64,000 nt of DNA, from contig CP061031.1 in assembly GCA_014490595.1 (NCBI GenBank), positions 62,001 to 126,000 of the forward strand, written 5' to 3'. The notes beneath the pieces are model-generated. The model was given only the letters and a program-made list of their open reading frames with translations, made no database searches and was not told the DNA's origin. Shown one piece after another: positions 1-8,750 of this stretch (position 1 is its first letter; each line of letters starts with the position of its first letter). The position numbers were made by a program, and so were the translations under genes. Source of the DNA: Corynebacterium wankanglinii (GTDB lineage: Bacteria > Actinomycetota > Actinomycetes > Mycobacteriales > Mycobacteriaceae).

Positions 1-300
1 CGTTGATCAAGCCAGCGGCTACGGCGAATTCCTCGTCCTCGGACGCCGCGGTCATGATCATCGGCGCTGGGCCGGACCGTGCGGAGCGGTACTTCCCAAC
101 GGAATCTTTATCACCCTCCGCGTCCAGGAACTCCATGTCGCCGCCGACTAGGATGCGCAGCGCGTAGTCCAGGTTCTCCTTGCTGGGTAGCAGTTGCGCG
201 TTGGCTTCGCATGGGAACCTTCCGGAGAAGAACTTGGGCAGCGTATCGAACAATACTTTAGGCTGCGGTATCGATTCGACCCCTCCTGCGGAGCGATCGT
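1..300 (-). other. Partial leftward reading frame, unknown, runs off left edge
   Basis: A minus-strand frame is open from about 300 down to the window edge, roughly 100 codons. It has no convincing ATG or GTG start: the frame is closed upstream by a TGA near 320. It reads like a real protein rather than a shadow, with a balanced composition and segments such as KVLFDTLPKFFSGRFP and AAGLIN. I do not recognise it. It may be the 5' part of a gene that continues outside the window, with its start lost to a frameshift, or a decayed fragment in the accessory region. Confidence 0.3.
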
Positions 301-472
301 CCAGAATGCTGACCCCATATCCACTTCAGCACAATAAATTACGACACCCACACCCTTTGATTGACGTGGCAGGTTTAACCCTAGTCAGGTATGGATGGGT
401 CGTTCCCATGACCCTTGGGAGGTTGCGCGCACCCAGGAAACTCAAACTTTGATCGGCTAGCATCCTCGTTGC

Positions 473-1236
473 ATGGATACCTTGATCGGCCCAATAATCG
501 GTGCAGTCTCCGCCCTACTCGGCGGCTTTGCTGGCGCATGGTTTTCGTACGTACAAATGCGGTTGCAATTGCTTGAAACCCAGCGACGTCAACTCTCCCA
601 AGCTCTTGGCACTTTTGCGCGAAACTGCAACGAAAGCCATACTCTGCTTCTGGAGCGCGTATTCGAGTCGGAAGCTACAAACGTCGAAATGCTCGGGGCA
701 GGGCTGGAGTCAGAGATGAGAAATCGGAAGCTTCAAGCAGAAGTTAATCGAATAACTGGTTTCATTAACCGTTACTTAGGGGACTTGCGCGGTGAAGCGC
801 TAGGCCTACGGTTGGAGGCCGATGACGATTCGCTATTGGCGTCAATCCGACGCTTTCAAGAGGCGATTGAAGAAGCATTCGCTGAACTCGTTGAACTAGG
901 GAATCGCCAAGAAATTGAGGGCGAACGGTTTACTCGCGAATTCAATCAACTTACGCAGGAGTACCTCACTCTCGCTTCAGGGGAATCTCCGCCGCCCCGC
1001 AGTCGTTATTGGATGCTCTGAATCTCCGCAAAAATGAGCTAAATGATGAACTGGATCGATCCTTTCACACATGGCGCTCAAATCTTGTCCAACGGGCCGT
1101 TAGCTTCCGAGTGGACCAAGAAATCGAAAATGTAGTTGAGACCGGAAAGGCTGCTGTACATAACAACGAGTCAGCCGGTAAACGCCACATGAATTTGTCT
1201 ATCAAGGACCGTACTGCGAGGAAGCGAAGCGAATGA
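473..1236 (+). CDS. Membrane-anchored coiled-coil protein, unknown, probably split by one missing base
   Basis: The first frame (473-1021, 182 aa) starts with one hydrophobic segment (residues about 5-30, rich in G, A, L and F). A long charged, Leu- and Glu-rich helical stretch that looks like coiled coil follows. A second frame (to 1236) continues in the same style (a stretch reading LLDALNLRKNELNDELD). The two fuse smoothly if one A is restored near 981-985 (GGGGAATC). The joined protein would be about 250 aa: an N-terminal membrane anchor with a cytoplasmic coiled coil. No family is recognised. It lies just before the first methyltransferase-tail remnant, in a defence-like neighbourhood. 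Confidence 0.5.
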
Positions 1237-1246
1237 TCATTCACCC

Positions 1247-1602
1247 CACCATCCCCTCAAACCGCGCGTACGCCTCCCGCATATCCGCCTCCCGATCCAG
1301 CTGCCTAAACGGGTACTCAAAGACGTACTCCACCCCCGACTGCGGATGCACCCACGTCCGATCCGCCACCGACAACTCCTCACCCTCTCGCAACTTTGCC
1401 TGCAACTTCATCACATCCTTCGGCACCTACCGGTCATTCGCATCAAACCGATCCTCCTGGTCATAATGCCTCATCACCGGAAACTGCGTCTGATAAATCA
1501 TGCATAACTCCTTCGCCGTCACACCCAGCGACAGCGCGCATCAATCCCCACCTGCGCAGCCCAACGCTCCCCATCGTTTCACTAAGGCTTATCGACGCCC
1601 CA
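1247..1602 (-). pseudogene. DNA methyltransferase C-terminal tail, remnant copy 1 (degraded)
   Basis: The minus strand encodes a recurring tail whose best piece (61 aa, 1241-1426) contains SVADRTWVHPQSGVEYV and LDREADMREAYARFEG. The same sequence is found at 5659-5960 and 10643-11022. The ending resembles the far C-terminus of large actinobacterial Eco57I-type/class I SAM-dependent DNA methyltransferases of restriction systems. That family assignment is from memory and moderately sure. This copy has frame breaks and no catalytic domain, so it cannot be functional. It ends exactly where the downstream module begins. Confidence 0.55.
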
Positions 1603-1658
1603 GAGTTTCCAACCAAATGCCACCGTTGGTCACCCGAATCCTACTTAGCGACCGAGGC

Positions 1659-2225
1659 TCAAATCTCCGGGATCGGATCCAATGGCAGATCCGGTACCTC
1701 TTCGATAAGCCAATTGCCGTCAACGTCTAGGGAGCTCAATGCGTTCCCGCCGCGCCACACAAACGGCTTAAGATCCGCTGCTAGGCGTAATGGATGCCCC
1801 GGCATGTCATTCGAGATGGTTTTCAGTGCGTGGATCGGCATGCCCTTTGGAACCAACTGCAGAAACTCCTGCACGCGTTCCTCAGATGCCAGCTCACCCC
1901 AAGCGGCCACCACCATGTTCGATCCGCTCAATGTGCGAGCAATCCAAGCGTCGTTCTCCGGACCCACCGGGTCTGCAACCGTCTTGAGCATCTTCGGATC
2001 ACTCGAGCGCAGAGCGTAAAGGTTGACCACCCGAATCCCGTCGTAGCCCCAGGAACGGGCATATGAGAGACACCGTCTGATGGTTCGGTCGTCTTTGCGC
2101 GCGTCAGCTGTAGACGGGTTAAGCATGACAAATGTAACTGCGTCGCCAAAACCCCACGTCCGCTCAAGTTGGTAGCGGTACTGGCCATCGTCGGAAAGTA
2201 CCGCGCTCATTCTGGTCCACGCCAT
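1659..2225 (-). CDS. DUF1643 family protein
   Basis: 188 aa. The features are those of DUF1643 proteins: an early FVMLNPSTADARKDDRTI motif, then RRCLSYARSWGYDGIRVVNL and a DP-VGPENDAWI motif. The family has no firm biochemical role; members often sit in phage or defence islands. The start ATG at 2225 lies 5 nt after the stop of the upstream KAP NTPase gene, with a GAGG-like ribosome site inside that gene's end. The two genes are therefore surely co-transcribed and probably coupled. It ends near the first methyltransferase remnant. Confidence 0.85.
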   Translation of the reverse strand: MAWTRMSAVLSDDGQYRYQLERTWGFGDAVTFVMLNPSTADARKDDRTIRRCLSYARSWGYDGIRVVNLYALRSSDPKMLKTVADPVGPENDAWIARTLSGSNMVVAAWGELASEERVQEFLQLVPKGMPIHALKTISNDMPGHPLRLAADLKPFVWRGGNALSSLDVDGNWLIEEVPDLPLDPIPEI

Positions 2226-2230
2226 TGTTG

Positions 2231-4258
2231 CTACCTCGCTTTCGAGTAAGCCATTTGTAGGACGTCAAGGATGCGTTCCAGGTTTTCGTGCGAGATTTCC
2301 TTTGTGATCCCATCGATCTCGAACCGGTGCTCTTTCCCATCGAGCTTGTAGCCGAAATCTCCAGCTTCTGGCCCCTTTTGCGGCAACCCGCTGGATTGCA
2401 GATATTCCTCTACCTCATCCCAGGCACCTGTTCTCTTCCCAAATCCAATCCGCAACGTTCGCTTGTTTTGGTAGAACCTCGCCAGAGTCTTGGCCGTGCG
2501 TCGCGCTGCAGAATCGAGGTGATCAACCTGCCCCAGGTACGCGTAGAACCAGTTCGTTCCCGGATCGGACTGTGGTGCGACGGTGACGCCCTGAGGGAAG
2601 CGCACTGCGTCTGTTTCCAACAGATCCTTAAACCGGGCCACCATCGCGTCCGCAATCTCCGCGTCGTTGAAGTTGCGGGCCGCCAACTTCTCTTCGACCG
2701 TGGCAAACCCGGGATTCGACTTCATCTCGCGCGTCGGGGTTGCGTTCACGGATGTCACGGACGACAAGCGGAGGCATTCTTGAAGCGAACTCAAATTCAC
2801 TGCCCGCTTACCAATTACAGAGAACTTTTCTCCCATGAGCTGGAGAAAGTTAATAAAATTCTCCTGCTGCGGCTCTGGAATGTGTAAGTCCGCAAACTCC
2901 TCGTCCACAAGGTCGTTCGATTCATAGAAGAGGTGCTGCAGGATAGCAACAGCTTCGTCTTGGTCTGCACTCGCGATCGCCTTCGCCACGTAGGCGTGCG
3001 CATCGGGGTAGGCCACCTCGAGACAGATGAAGAGGTAAATCCCGAATAGGTTGGGGTCCGCTTCCATTCCCTGACCGGCGATAATACGAGTGAGGGTAAA
3101 CGCATTGAACAAGCGTTTAATGGCACGGGGGTTCACCCCGACTGAATATCGCGCCGCCGATGCGTACGCATCCACCTGATCGTCCGGAATCTCAGCAGCT
3201 GCAGAGCCGGACTCCTTCGACATTTTCCGCAGTTGATCCTTCAGCAATTCTGTCGGGTCGTACGTGGCAACCGGCATGTTGAACGGCACCTGCACGATCT
3301 TGTCGAAGAACGACCGCGCCTTCCATTCATCGATATCGGTGGCACGCCCGCCATTCTGGCCCGCCATGCTGAAGTACTTTTGCGTGACGCCGAGTTTCAC
3401 GATGTCGAAGTCGATCGCAAGAACGAACACCGCCTTCTGCACATCGAAGAGAATTTTGAACACTTCCATGAGCTCGACAGCTCGGGACGGCTCAAGTCGG
3501 TCGAGGTCATCGATGAGGAAGACAACCTTTTCAATACGCTGCAGATCGCAGTACGCGTCCACCATCTCGGCAAACTCGAAACGGAGGTTGAGGATGCTAT
3601 CGGCCGAGGAGAGCTCTACCGGCGCGCCATCACGGCCCCCTTCTTCGGTACTGCCGAAAGCAGCATCATAGGCGGCACGTAAATCACCCGACGAGATACT
3701 CAATCCGGCAGTTTTTGCCCATTGCGCTGCGGAGTTGAAAGCGATAGTTGAAATCAGTCCAGTTGCCGCCGCAGCAGCTGCCCGTACCCTGCGAACCGCC
3801 TTCCCCTCTTCGTCGCTGGCATTAGCGGCCGCTTGCTGCGTCGCAAATGTGAAGTCAGAAATGATCCGTTTCAACACAGACAAGACAAGGGTCTCACCCG
3901 ATTCGAGCACCGAGTACTGCCAGGTATTGATGTAGAAGACTTCAGTTCGTTTCGGCGACATTTCCGCCAGCGCCTTCTCGACACTAAAGAGCGCCGAAGT
4001 CTTCCCCGAGCCCCACGGCCCCTGGACGGCAACCGTCATTGGGGTAACGCATCCTCCGATGAACTCTGCCAAACCGGCGTAATAGTTCGAGATACGAAGC
4101 TTGTCTGACGCGTAGTCATCCTCAACCTCAGCGTCATCGCCGCCGAGGTTCCTTGGATCTAGGGGGAGGTCACTGATTCCGTAGCGGCCCGGCGCCGGGC
4201 GGTGGCTCCCAAGCTGGTACCGCATTAACCCCTGTCGTAGTTCACGGGAATTCGACAT
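2231..4258 (-). CDS. KAP family P-loop NTPase
   Basis: 675 aa. Walker A is GPWGSGKT at residues about 80-87, and Walker B with the arginine-rich follow-up is FLIDDLDRLEPSRAVELME near 257-275, the KAP NTPase pattern. A small-residue-rich hydrophobic stretch lies between the two, where KAP proteins have membrane segments. KAP NTPases include phage-exclusion factors such as PifA, so an antiviral role is plausible. I chose ATG 4258 because GGAG lies about 8 nt upstream; ATG 4279 and an upstream in-frame start at 4426 would extend it. It is followed 5 nt later by the DUF1643 gene, and together they look like a two-gene unit. It diverges from the truncated acetyltransferase at 4358. Confidence 0.88.
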   Translation of the reverse strand: MSNSRELRQGLMRYQLGSHRPAPGRYGISDLPLDPRNLGGDDAEVEDDYASDKLRISNYYAGLAEFIGGCVTPMTVAVQGPWGSGKTSALFSVEKALAEMSPKRTEVFYINTWQYSVLESGETLVLSVLKRIISDFTFATQQAAANASDEEGKAVRRVRAAAAAATGLISTIAFNSAAQWAKTAGLSISSGDLRAAYDAAFGSTEEGGRDGAPVELSSADSILNLRFEFAEMVDAYCDLQRIEKVVFLIDDLDRLEPSRAVELMEVFKILFDVQKAVFVLAIDFDIVKLGVTQKYFSMAGQNGGRATDIDEWKARSFFDKIVQVPFNMPVATYDPTELLKDQLRKMSKESGSAAAEIPDDQVDAYASAARYSVGVNPRAIKRLFNAFTLTRIIAGQGMEADPNLFGIYLFICLEVAYPDAHAYVAKAIASADQDEAVAILQHLFYESNDLVDEEFADLHIPEPQQENFINFLQLMGEKFSVIGKRAVNLSSLQECLRLSSVTSVNATPTREMKSNPGFATVEEKLAARNFNDAEIADAMVARFKDLLETDAVRFPQGVTVAPQSDPGTNWFYAYLGQVDHLDSAARRTAKTLARFYQNKRTLRIGFGKRTGAWDEVEEYLQSSGLPQKGPEAGDFGYKLDGKEHRFEIDGITKEISHENLERILDVLQMAYSKAR

Positions 4259-4357
4259 CTGGTAGCTCCGATCGTCCATGGGAGTGGTGTGAGGTAATTC
4301 GAACACAACTGGGACAGCCCCGCAGCGCAAAACAACAACCCCCCTACCCTCCCCACC

Positions 4358-4663
4358 ATGAGCATGGACACGCGACGCTCCGGCCAGTGGTACATCCCCG
4401 GCTCCGACGACGCCAACGCGCAACACGCCGCTACCTTCACACTCACCCGCGAGTTCAACGCGCTCGTCAACACCGACCCAGCGAAAGGAACAGACCTGCT
4501 CTCCCGCATGTTCTCACCCACCTCAGCCAAGCCCCAGATCTGGGCGCCCCTACACCTCGAGTACGGCGTGAACACCACCTTCGGCGACGGCTGTTTCATG
4601 AACTTCAATTACGTCATCCTCGACATCGCCGCCATCACCATCGGCGCGAACACCATCTTCGGG
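4358..4663 (+). pseudogene. Sugar O-acetyltransferase (maltose/galactoside type), 3' end lost to an IS
   Basis: About 102 codons match the N-terminal half of Maa/LacA-type acetyltransferases: the mac domain (residues about 10-65) and the start of the left-handed beta helix (TTFGDGCFMNFNYVILD, ITIGANTIFG). The frame then enters the IS21-like terminus at 4664 and ends out of register at 4708. The rest of the hexapeptide-repeat domain, and the catalytic His expected there, are missing. The intact family is about 180-200 aa. The missing half is not found on the other side of the IS, so a deletion went with the insertion. Confidence 0.8.
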
Positions 4664-4757
4664 TGTTTAGAAGATCGAAATGGTAGCGGTGTGGTGAGTT
4701 CGTGGTAGCGCTTGAGTGGGGATCCGGTAGCGGGTCCCTGCTCAGGCGCTTTGTGTG

Positions 4758-5062
4758 TTACTGGTTAGCTTCCAGTCTCATGTTTGGTCCTTCGAGGGTG
4801 ATGATTTCGGCGCCGGCGATGAGTCGGTTGAGGATGGACTCGGCGATGACAGCGTCCGGGATAGATCTGTACCAATCTTGCGGGGTGAACTGTGAGGTCA
4901 CGATCGTTGATCGGTTGCTTTCTCGTTCGGAGAGAATGTTGAAGAGCAGGTGCGCGGTGGCGGCATCGACTGGGGTGGTGAGGAAGTCGTCGAGGACTAA
5001 CACATCGACGTTGATCAACTCGCGGGTGAGTTTGAGCCGGGCTGGGTCGTCAAGCGGCATCA
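4758..5062 (-). pseudogene. istB: IstB-like ATPase, C-terminal fragment
   Basis: The minus strand encodes the C-terminal half of IstB, the AAA+ helper of IS21 transposition: NVDVLVLDDFLTTPVD (Walker B region), then SERESNRSTIVTSQFTPQDW and LNRLIAGAEIITLEG near the end. The N-terminal part with Walker A is missing. It was removed by the internal deletion that fused istB to istA. The remaining stretch has no start of its own and is not expected to work. Confidence 0.8.
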
Positions 5063-5515
5063 CTGCATCTTGGTGCCTGCCCAATCCACCTGCATGGTGT
5101 GCCCCGGAGTGTGGGTGATGCGTGCGGTCAAACCGGCCGCATCGACATGGGACGCCACCAACTGGCGAAACCGGTCGTAGCTGTAATGGAGCTGGCCGGG
5201 TAAAGCAGGTGTGGTGGTGTAGCGCGCCCACAGCACTTGCAGTGTCTGCTTGTCACGCCCCGTGCGGGCTTTGACCACCGCATCGAAATCGATCGGGACG
5301 AATTCGCCCTGGCCGGTGCTGCGCCCATCTACGAATAACTCGCCGAGCTCATCATCCGTCAGCACCAACACCTGGTCGACGGTGCGAATCCCGAGGGATC
5401 GAAGCACCTGGTTCGACCGGGAAATCGCGCGGTGCGAGCACCCGAGCTGTTGTTCAATCTGGCGGTACGAACGCTGCTGCACAAGCAGCTTCATCACCGC
5501 CCGGTAATCCGTCAT
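5063..5515 (-). pseudogene. istA: IstA transposase, N-terminal fragment
   Basis: 151 codons from ATG 5515. They hold a helix-turn-helix (residues about 14-45, RSYRQIEQQLGCSHRAISR), then linker sequence and the beginning of the DDE catalytic core at HTMQVDWAGTKM, including the first catalytic Asp. The gene then runs straight into istB sequence and stops. The second Asp and the Glu of the DDE triad are gone, so it is non-functional, although the fragment could still bind the element ends. Confidence 0.82.
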
Positions 5516-5658
5516 CAGCGGACTCCTTCCGGTAACCGGCTACACCCTGTGGTGCAACCACCGAAAGCATCACCCGCCACCGCCAACCCCGCTACCGGAA
5601 ACCCACTAAACCGCTACCCGAAAGTCACCACACCGCTACCAAATAGCCGGTCGCAACA

Positions 5659-5960
5659 GTACACGTACTCCACACCCGACTGCGGATGCACCCACGTCCG
5701 ATCCGCCACCGACAACTCCGCACCGTCCTTCAACTTCGCATCAGCCTTCACAATCTCCTTAGGCACCTTCCGACCATTCGCATCAAACCGATCCTCCTGG
5801 TCATAGCGCCGCATCACCGGAAACTGCGTCCGATAAATCATGCACAACTCATCCGCCGTCACACCCAACGACAACGCCACAATCGCATCAATCTCCACCT
5901 GCGCAGCACGCCGCTCCTCATCCTTACGCAAAGGCGTATCGACGTCCCAAGGTTCCCCCA
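5659..5960 (-). pseudogene. DNA methyltransferase C-terminal tail, remnant copy 2 (cut by IS)
   Basis: This reads clean for about 100 codons: RKDEERRAAQVEIDAIVALS, then LGVTADELCMIYRTQFPVM, RYDQEDRFDANGRKVPKE and ELSVADRTWVHPQSGVEYVY. It breaks exactly at the IS21 end (5658). It is nearly identical to copy 3 at 10.7 kb and to the better parts of copy 1. No SAM-binding or target-recognition region is attached, so it is a remnant. The upstream side (about 5960-6012) has unrelated sequence. Confidence 0.6.
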
Positions 5961-6005
5961 CGACCTCCTCCGACACCACTTGCTCTTTGCAGACCAAGTT
6001 TTTCC

Positions 6006-6737
6006 CTACCATTTTGCGTCAATCACTCGTGGAGAGAACCCTGCCGGAGGCGTGACTGAGAATCCGAGCTCCTCCAGCGACTTTGCCGCGGCTTCCGGGT
6101 AGTCCCTTGCTGCAGCGGCCGTTTGCTTAAACAACCATTCTTGCCGCCGTCGCAGCAAGGCCGGCTCCCAGCCCGGTTTGCCTCGAAACCCGCACTCAGC
6201 GATAACGGAGTAAAGGAATTCTTCGAGCGACGGGCGAAACCGTCTGCCACCCACCGGTAAGTGCAGTTCTTCCAGCCGTCCTTTCTTCCTCGGGTTTCCA
6301 GACTTCCCCTGGAAGTTTTGCATTAGAGCCGGGCTCAGCAATCCAGTGACTCCCGAGTAATGAATGTGGGCGCATGGAGCGCTGGTGTACCCCCGTTCGT
6401 ATTCAAACCGTATGCCTGGGGACGTAGCTACCCGCAGCTCGAATTTGCTTCTTTCCACGGCGAGGAACGTGCCGGTGGAATCGGAAGTTAATTCGTAACG
6501 GACGATGACGCGGAATAGCTGGCTGTAGTCTTGGCTATCAACTTGGCTTTCGAGCTGACCGGCACCGTGGATAACCGGGGCATCAAATTCACCGACAACG
6601 ATGTTCGTATCGGCGTTAAGCCACGCCTCTGTTTCGATATCCCCTTCAGATGCGAGTGGGAGAGCATCTATAAGCGTGTTTCTCACCTCATCGAGAAACA
6701 GCCCAGCCTCGTCACGCAGATTCAAGTTGTCCCTCAC
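6006..6737 (-). CDS. Uncharacterised protein, second gene of an overlapping pair
   Basis: 243 aa, not recognised. The N-terminal half has alternating beta-like stretches (FRVIVRYELTSDSTGTFLAV, KFELRVATSPGIRFEYERGY) and a central HIHYSG motif. The C-terminal half is basic and helical, with an aromatic WLFKQTAAAA stretch and ends VIDAKW. There is no signal peptide or membrane segment. The start lies 26 nt inside the upstream 73-aa gene, so the two are translationally coupled. Toxin-antitoxin modules and small defence operons are often built this way, but no nuclease or other catalytic motif is seen. Confidence 0.65.
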   Translation of the reverse strand: MRDNLNLRDEAGLFLDEVRNTLIDALPLASEGDIETEAWLNADTNIVVGEFDAPVIHGAGQLESQVDSQDYSQLFRVIVRYELTSDSTGTFLAVERSKFELRVATSPGIRFEYERGYTSAPCAHIHYSGVTGLLSPALMQNFQGKSGNPRKKGRLEELHLPVGGRRFRPSLEEFLYSVIAECGFRGKPGWEPALLRRRQEWLFKQTAAAARDYPEAAAKSLEELGFSVTPPAGFSPRVIDAKW

Positions 6738-6933
6738 CCAGCAGCATCAATACGACGCTTAAATCGTCGTACAAGGCCCGCTCGGAGTTATCTAGCATGC
6801 CCGAGTGGGCGAGCGCACGTAGTTCTTCAATGCTCGCAGAGGGCTGGCGTGTAGACCTGCGGAGAGCAGCGAGATAGTCTCGCTTCTTCTCCCAGAGTTC
6901 CTTGTTGTTGGTGGTCTTAATTTCTATCGCCAT
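6712..6933 (-). CDS. Small helical protein, first gene of an overlapping pair
   Basis: 73 aa from ATG 6933; an upstream start at 6999 would add 22 residues of poor sequence. The product is charged and mostly helical (NKELWEKKRDYLAALRRSTR, then SIEELRALAHSGMLDNSERA). It overlaps the 243-aa gene by 26 nt. Size, charge and position suggest an antitoxin-like or adaptor partner, but that is inference only. No family is recognised. Confidence 0.6.
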   Translation of the reverse strand: MAIEIKTTNNKELWEKKRDYLAALRRSTRQPSASIEELRALAHSGMLDNSERALYDDLSVVLMLLGEGQLESA

Positions 6934-7053
6934 GTCAATCACCTCAGCTCGCTGGGTTATCGTTCTAGTCCCGAATAATAACCAACAGCGCGCAAACACT
7001 GATCTCGACGAGACAGATGCGCTCGTGCTTCTCTCCCTAGTGGGCGTTTAACC

Positions 7054-7075
7054 CACCCCTCAAACCGCGCTTACG
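7054..7075 (-). repeat. Trace of the methyltransferase-tail repeat (3' end only)
   Basis: CCCCTCAAACCGCGC followed by nTACG is shared with copies 1 (from about 1252) and 3 (from about 10661), where it encodes the tail's YARFEG end. Only this edge is present here. It lies between the two-gene pair at 6.0-6.9 kb and the GTPase gene, so it again sits at a module border. The rest of 6934-7171 holds no gene that I can support. Confidence 0.45.
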
Positions 7076-7171
7076 TGCTCCTTCCAGCCCCCGCTTCTGG
7101 CCGCTCCACTAACCATCTGTACTGCCTCGATACGATGTAGCTCAAAGACCACCCCCCCCCAGGACACCCCA

Positions 7172-8383
7172 ATGGCCCTCCCAAACATCCTCCCCAGCAA
7201 CAACGCGACCTCCGACACCCAGCATCTCGCTGTTTTCGGTGAGAGCGGCAGCGGCAAAACGGTGCTCTTGTCGTCGTTCTACGGCCATATGACCGAGCCC
7301 AGCACCATCGCCAGCAGTGCCTATCGCATCACTGCAAAGGACGCGTCACAGCACGGCTCCCTTCGGCAGGTCTACCTCGGCATGCGAGATCTGAACCGAA
7401 CGCCTCCGGCGAACCGGTTCAAGAAGAATTCTTTCGAGTTTGAGGTCTCCGTAAACCAGCCCATCGATCCGAAGGCGAAGAAGGCTCCAACGCCGAAACA
7501 GGTATCGCTCGTGTGGCACGATTACCCGGGGGAGTGGTTGGAGGAAACACCCGGTACTCCGGAGGAGAAGCGGCGCCAGAAGGACACTATCGCAACGCTC
7601 ATGGGCTCCGACGTCGCACTTTTGCTTATCGACGCCTCACGGCTCACCACCGACCCCGACACCCAGGCCCGATATCTCAAATCCGTCCTCGGTAACTACC
7701 GCGAGTCGATCCAGAGGATGCGCACAGACCTGGTTCCTGATGGAAAGCTCTTGGTGGACTTCCCACGCATCTGGGTAATCACCCTCTCAAAGGCCGATCT
7801 GCTCCCGGACCTCACCGCATCGCAGTTTGCCGACCTTGTCACCCTCCACGCCGCCGACGAAGTCAATCAGCTCCGTTCAGATATCGGGCAGCTGGTTATG
7901 GGTGGTGCAGTGGCGCTCGGGGAGGACTTTTTTCGGCTCTCTTCTGCGCAGTTCAGTCCGGACCGCATCGACACCGATACGACTATCGGTCTCGACACCA
8001 TCGTGCCGCTTACGCTGCTACTTCCGATCAACCATTTCGCACGCTGGGAAGAACGCAAAATCTTGCCCCGCCGCAAAGCACATCAGACGTTGGTGAAGTT
8101 CACGGAACTTACCGGCAAGCACAAGCTTGGTCCAAAGGCCCTAGCTGGAAAGGCACTTGCGAACCCGCTGCTGAAAAAGTTTCCGGGCATGAAGCACATA
8201 AATAGCATCGCTAAATTAGCCGCATTCCTCAGCGCTGCGGCACTACTCGGATCGGATCAATTGAAGCGCCTCGAAGAGAACGCGAAGGCGAAACATGAGT
8301 ACCTTCAGGCAGCACTTCTGAATTTCGAAGCCACGCTCGCTCAGGCAGAAGAACAAGGCGTCTTGGTCAGGAGGCGGGCGTGA
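7172..8383 (+). CDS. TRAFAC-type GTPase (double-GTPase/GTPase-associated system-like)
   Basis: 403 aa. G1/P-loop is GESGSGKT (residues 23-30), the G3-like site is WHDYPGEW (D117, G120), and the G4-like site is LSKADL (205-210). Together they make a complete small-GTPase core of about 220 residues. The C-terminus is helical and basic, with a small-residue-rich segment (SIAKLAAFLSAAALL) and a final coiled coil. GTPases of this sort occur in bacterial conflict systems described as GTPase-associated systems; that link is from memory and not certain. ATG 7172 follows AGGA and, directly before it, a run of nine C. The stop overlaps the start of the next gene (GTGA). Confidence 0.75.
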   Translation: MALPNILPSNNATSDTQHLAVFGESGSGKTVLLSSFYGHMTEPSTIASSAYRITAKDASQHGSLRQVYLGMRDLNRTPPANRFKKNSFEFEVSVNQPIDPKAKKAPTPKQVSLVWHDYPGEWLEETPGTPEEKRRQKDTIATLMGSDVALLLIDASRLTTDPDTQARYLKSVLGNYRESIQRMRTDLVPDGKLLVDFPRIWVITLSKADLLPDLTASQFADLVTLHAADEVNQLRSDIGQLVMGGAVALGEDFFRLSSAQFSPDRIDTDTTIGLDTIVPLTLLLPINHFARWEERKILPRRKAHQTLVKFTELTGKHKLGPKALAGKALANPLLKKFPGMKHINSIAKLAAFLSAAALLGSDQLKRLEENAKAKHEYLQAALLNFEATLAQAEEQGVLVRRRA

Positions 8384-8648
8384 GATTCATCTGGGCGACC
8401 CGGGCAGGGACTGGGGTTTCACGTTCCTTCGAGACGGAGGCCTTACCGACCCCCTGCCCACATACGAAGCAGCGTTCGAAGGCGCGAACCCGACGCTGAC
8501 TGCCGTTCGTTTCGAGGACCCCGAAGGTCGCACTGACCGAGCCGGACGAGTCATCGAGCACGATTTCGTGTTCTTCGACGCCCCGAAAACCCCCTCCGCG
8601 GAAGACGTGTGGCCGCTCGTTGCCGACGAGTTCGCCCGCAAGTACTAG
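8380..8648 (+). CDS. Small partner of the GTPase, one base missing
   Basis: GTG 8380 overlaps the GTPase stop (GTGA). Read directly, the frame derails after five codons. If one G is restored in TGGG at 8392-8395 it opens to TAG 8648 and gives an 89-aa acidic protein. It starts VRFIWGDPGRDWGFTF and ends LVADEFARKY. The perfect overlap and the fluent restored sequence argue for a real gene. It is probably an obligate partner of the GTPase. I know of no family for it. Confidence 0.6.
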
Positions 8649-8750
8649 ATTCCCGAGGCCTGTCTCAACGTTTTCCCGATAAGCAGCCAGCTTGTTCAGA
8701 GGTAGAATGCATCTGTCATATAGGTCCGCTTCCCAGCTAAAGGAGACGAA

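Larger units (their letters stand above)
4664..5658 (-). mobile_element. Collapsed IS21-family insertion element
   Basis: The element is about 995 bp. Both ends start TGTT, followed 13 nt later by the same inverted repeat TGGTAGCGGTGTGGTGA (4681 forward, 5625-5641 reverse). Further copies of GGTAGCG lie inward at both ends, the multiple-terminal-repeat layout of IS21. Inside are the 5' part of istA and the 3' part of istB joined by a deletion near 5063-5068. No target duplication is visible (flank ATCTTCGGG on the left, GTACACG on the right). The flanks belong to two unrelated genes (acetyltransferase and methyltransferase tail), so the element has taken part in a rearrangement. Confidence 0.85.

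Noticed and set aside
8410..8425. Further parS candidate (GGTTTCACGTTCC)
   Set aside because: The right half of the palindrome is absent.
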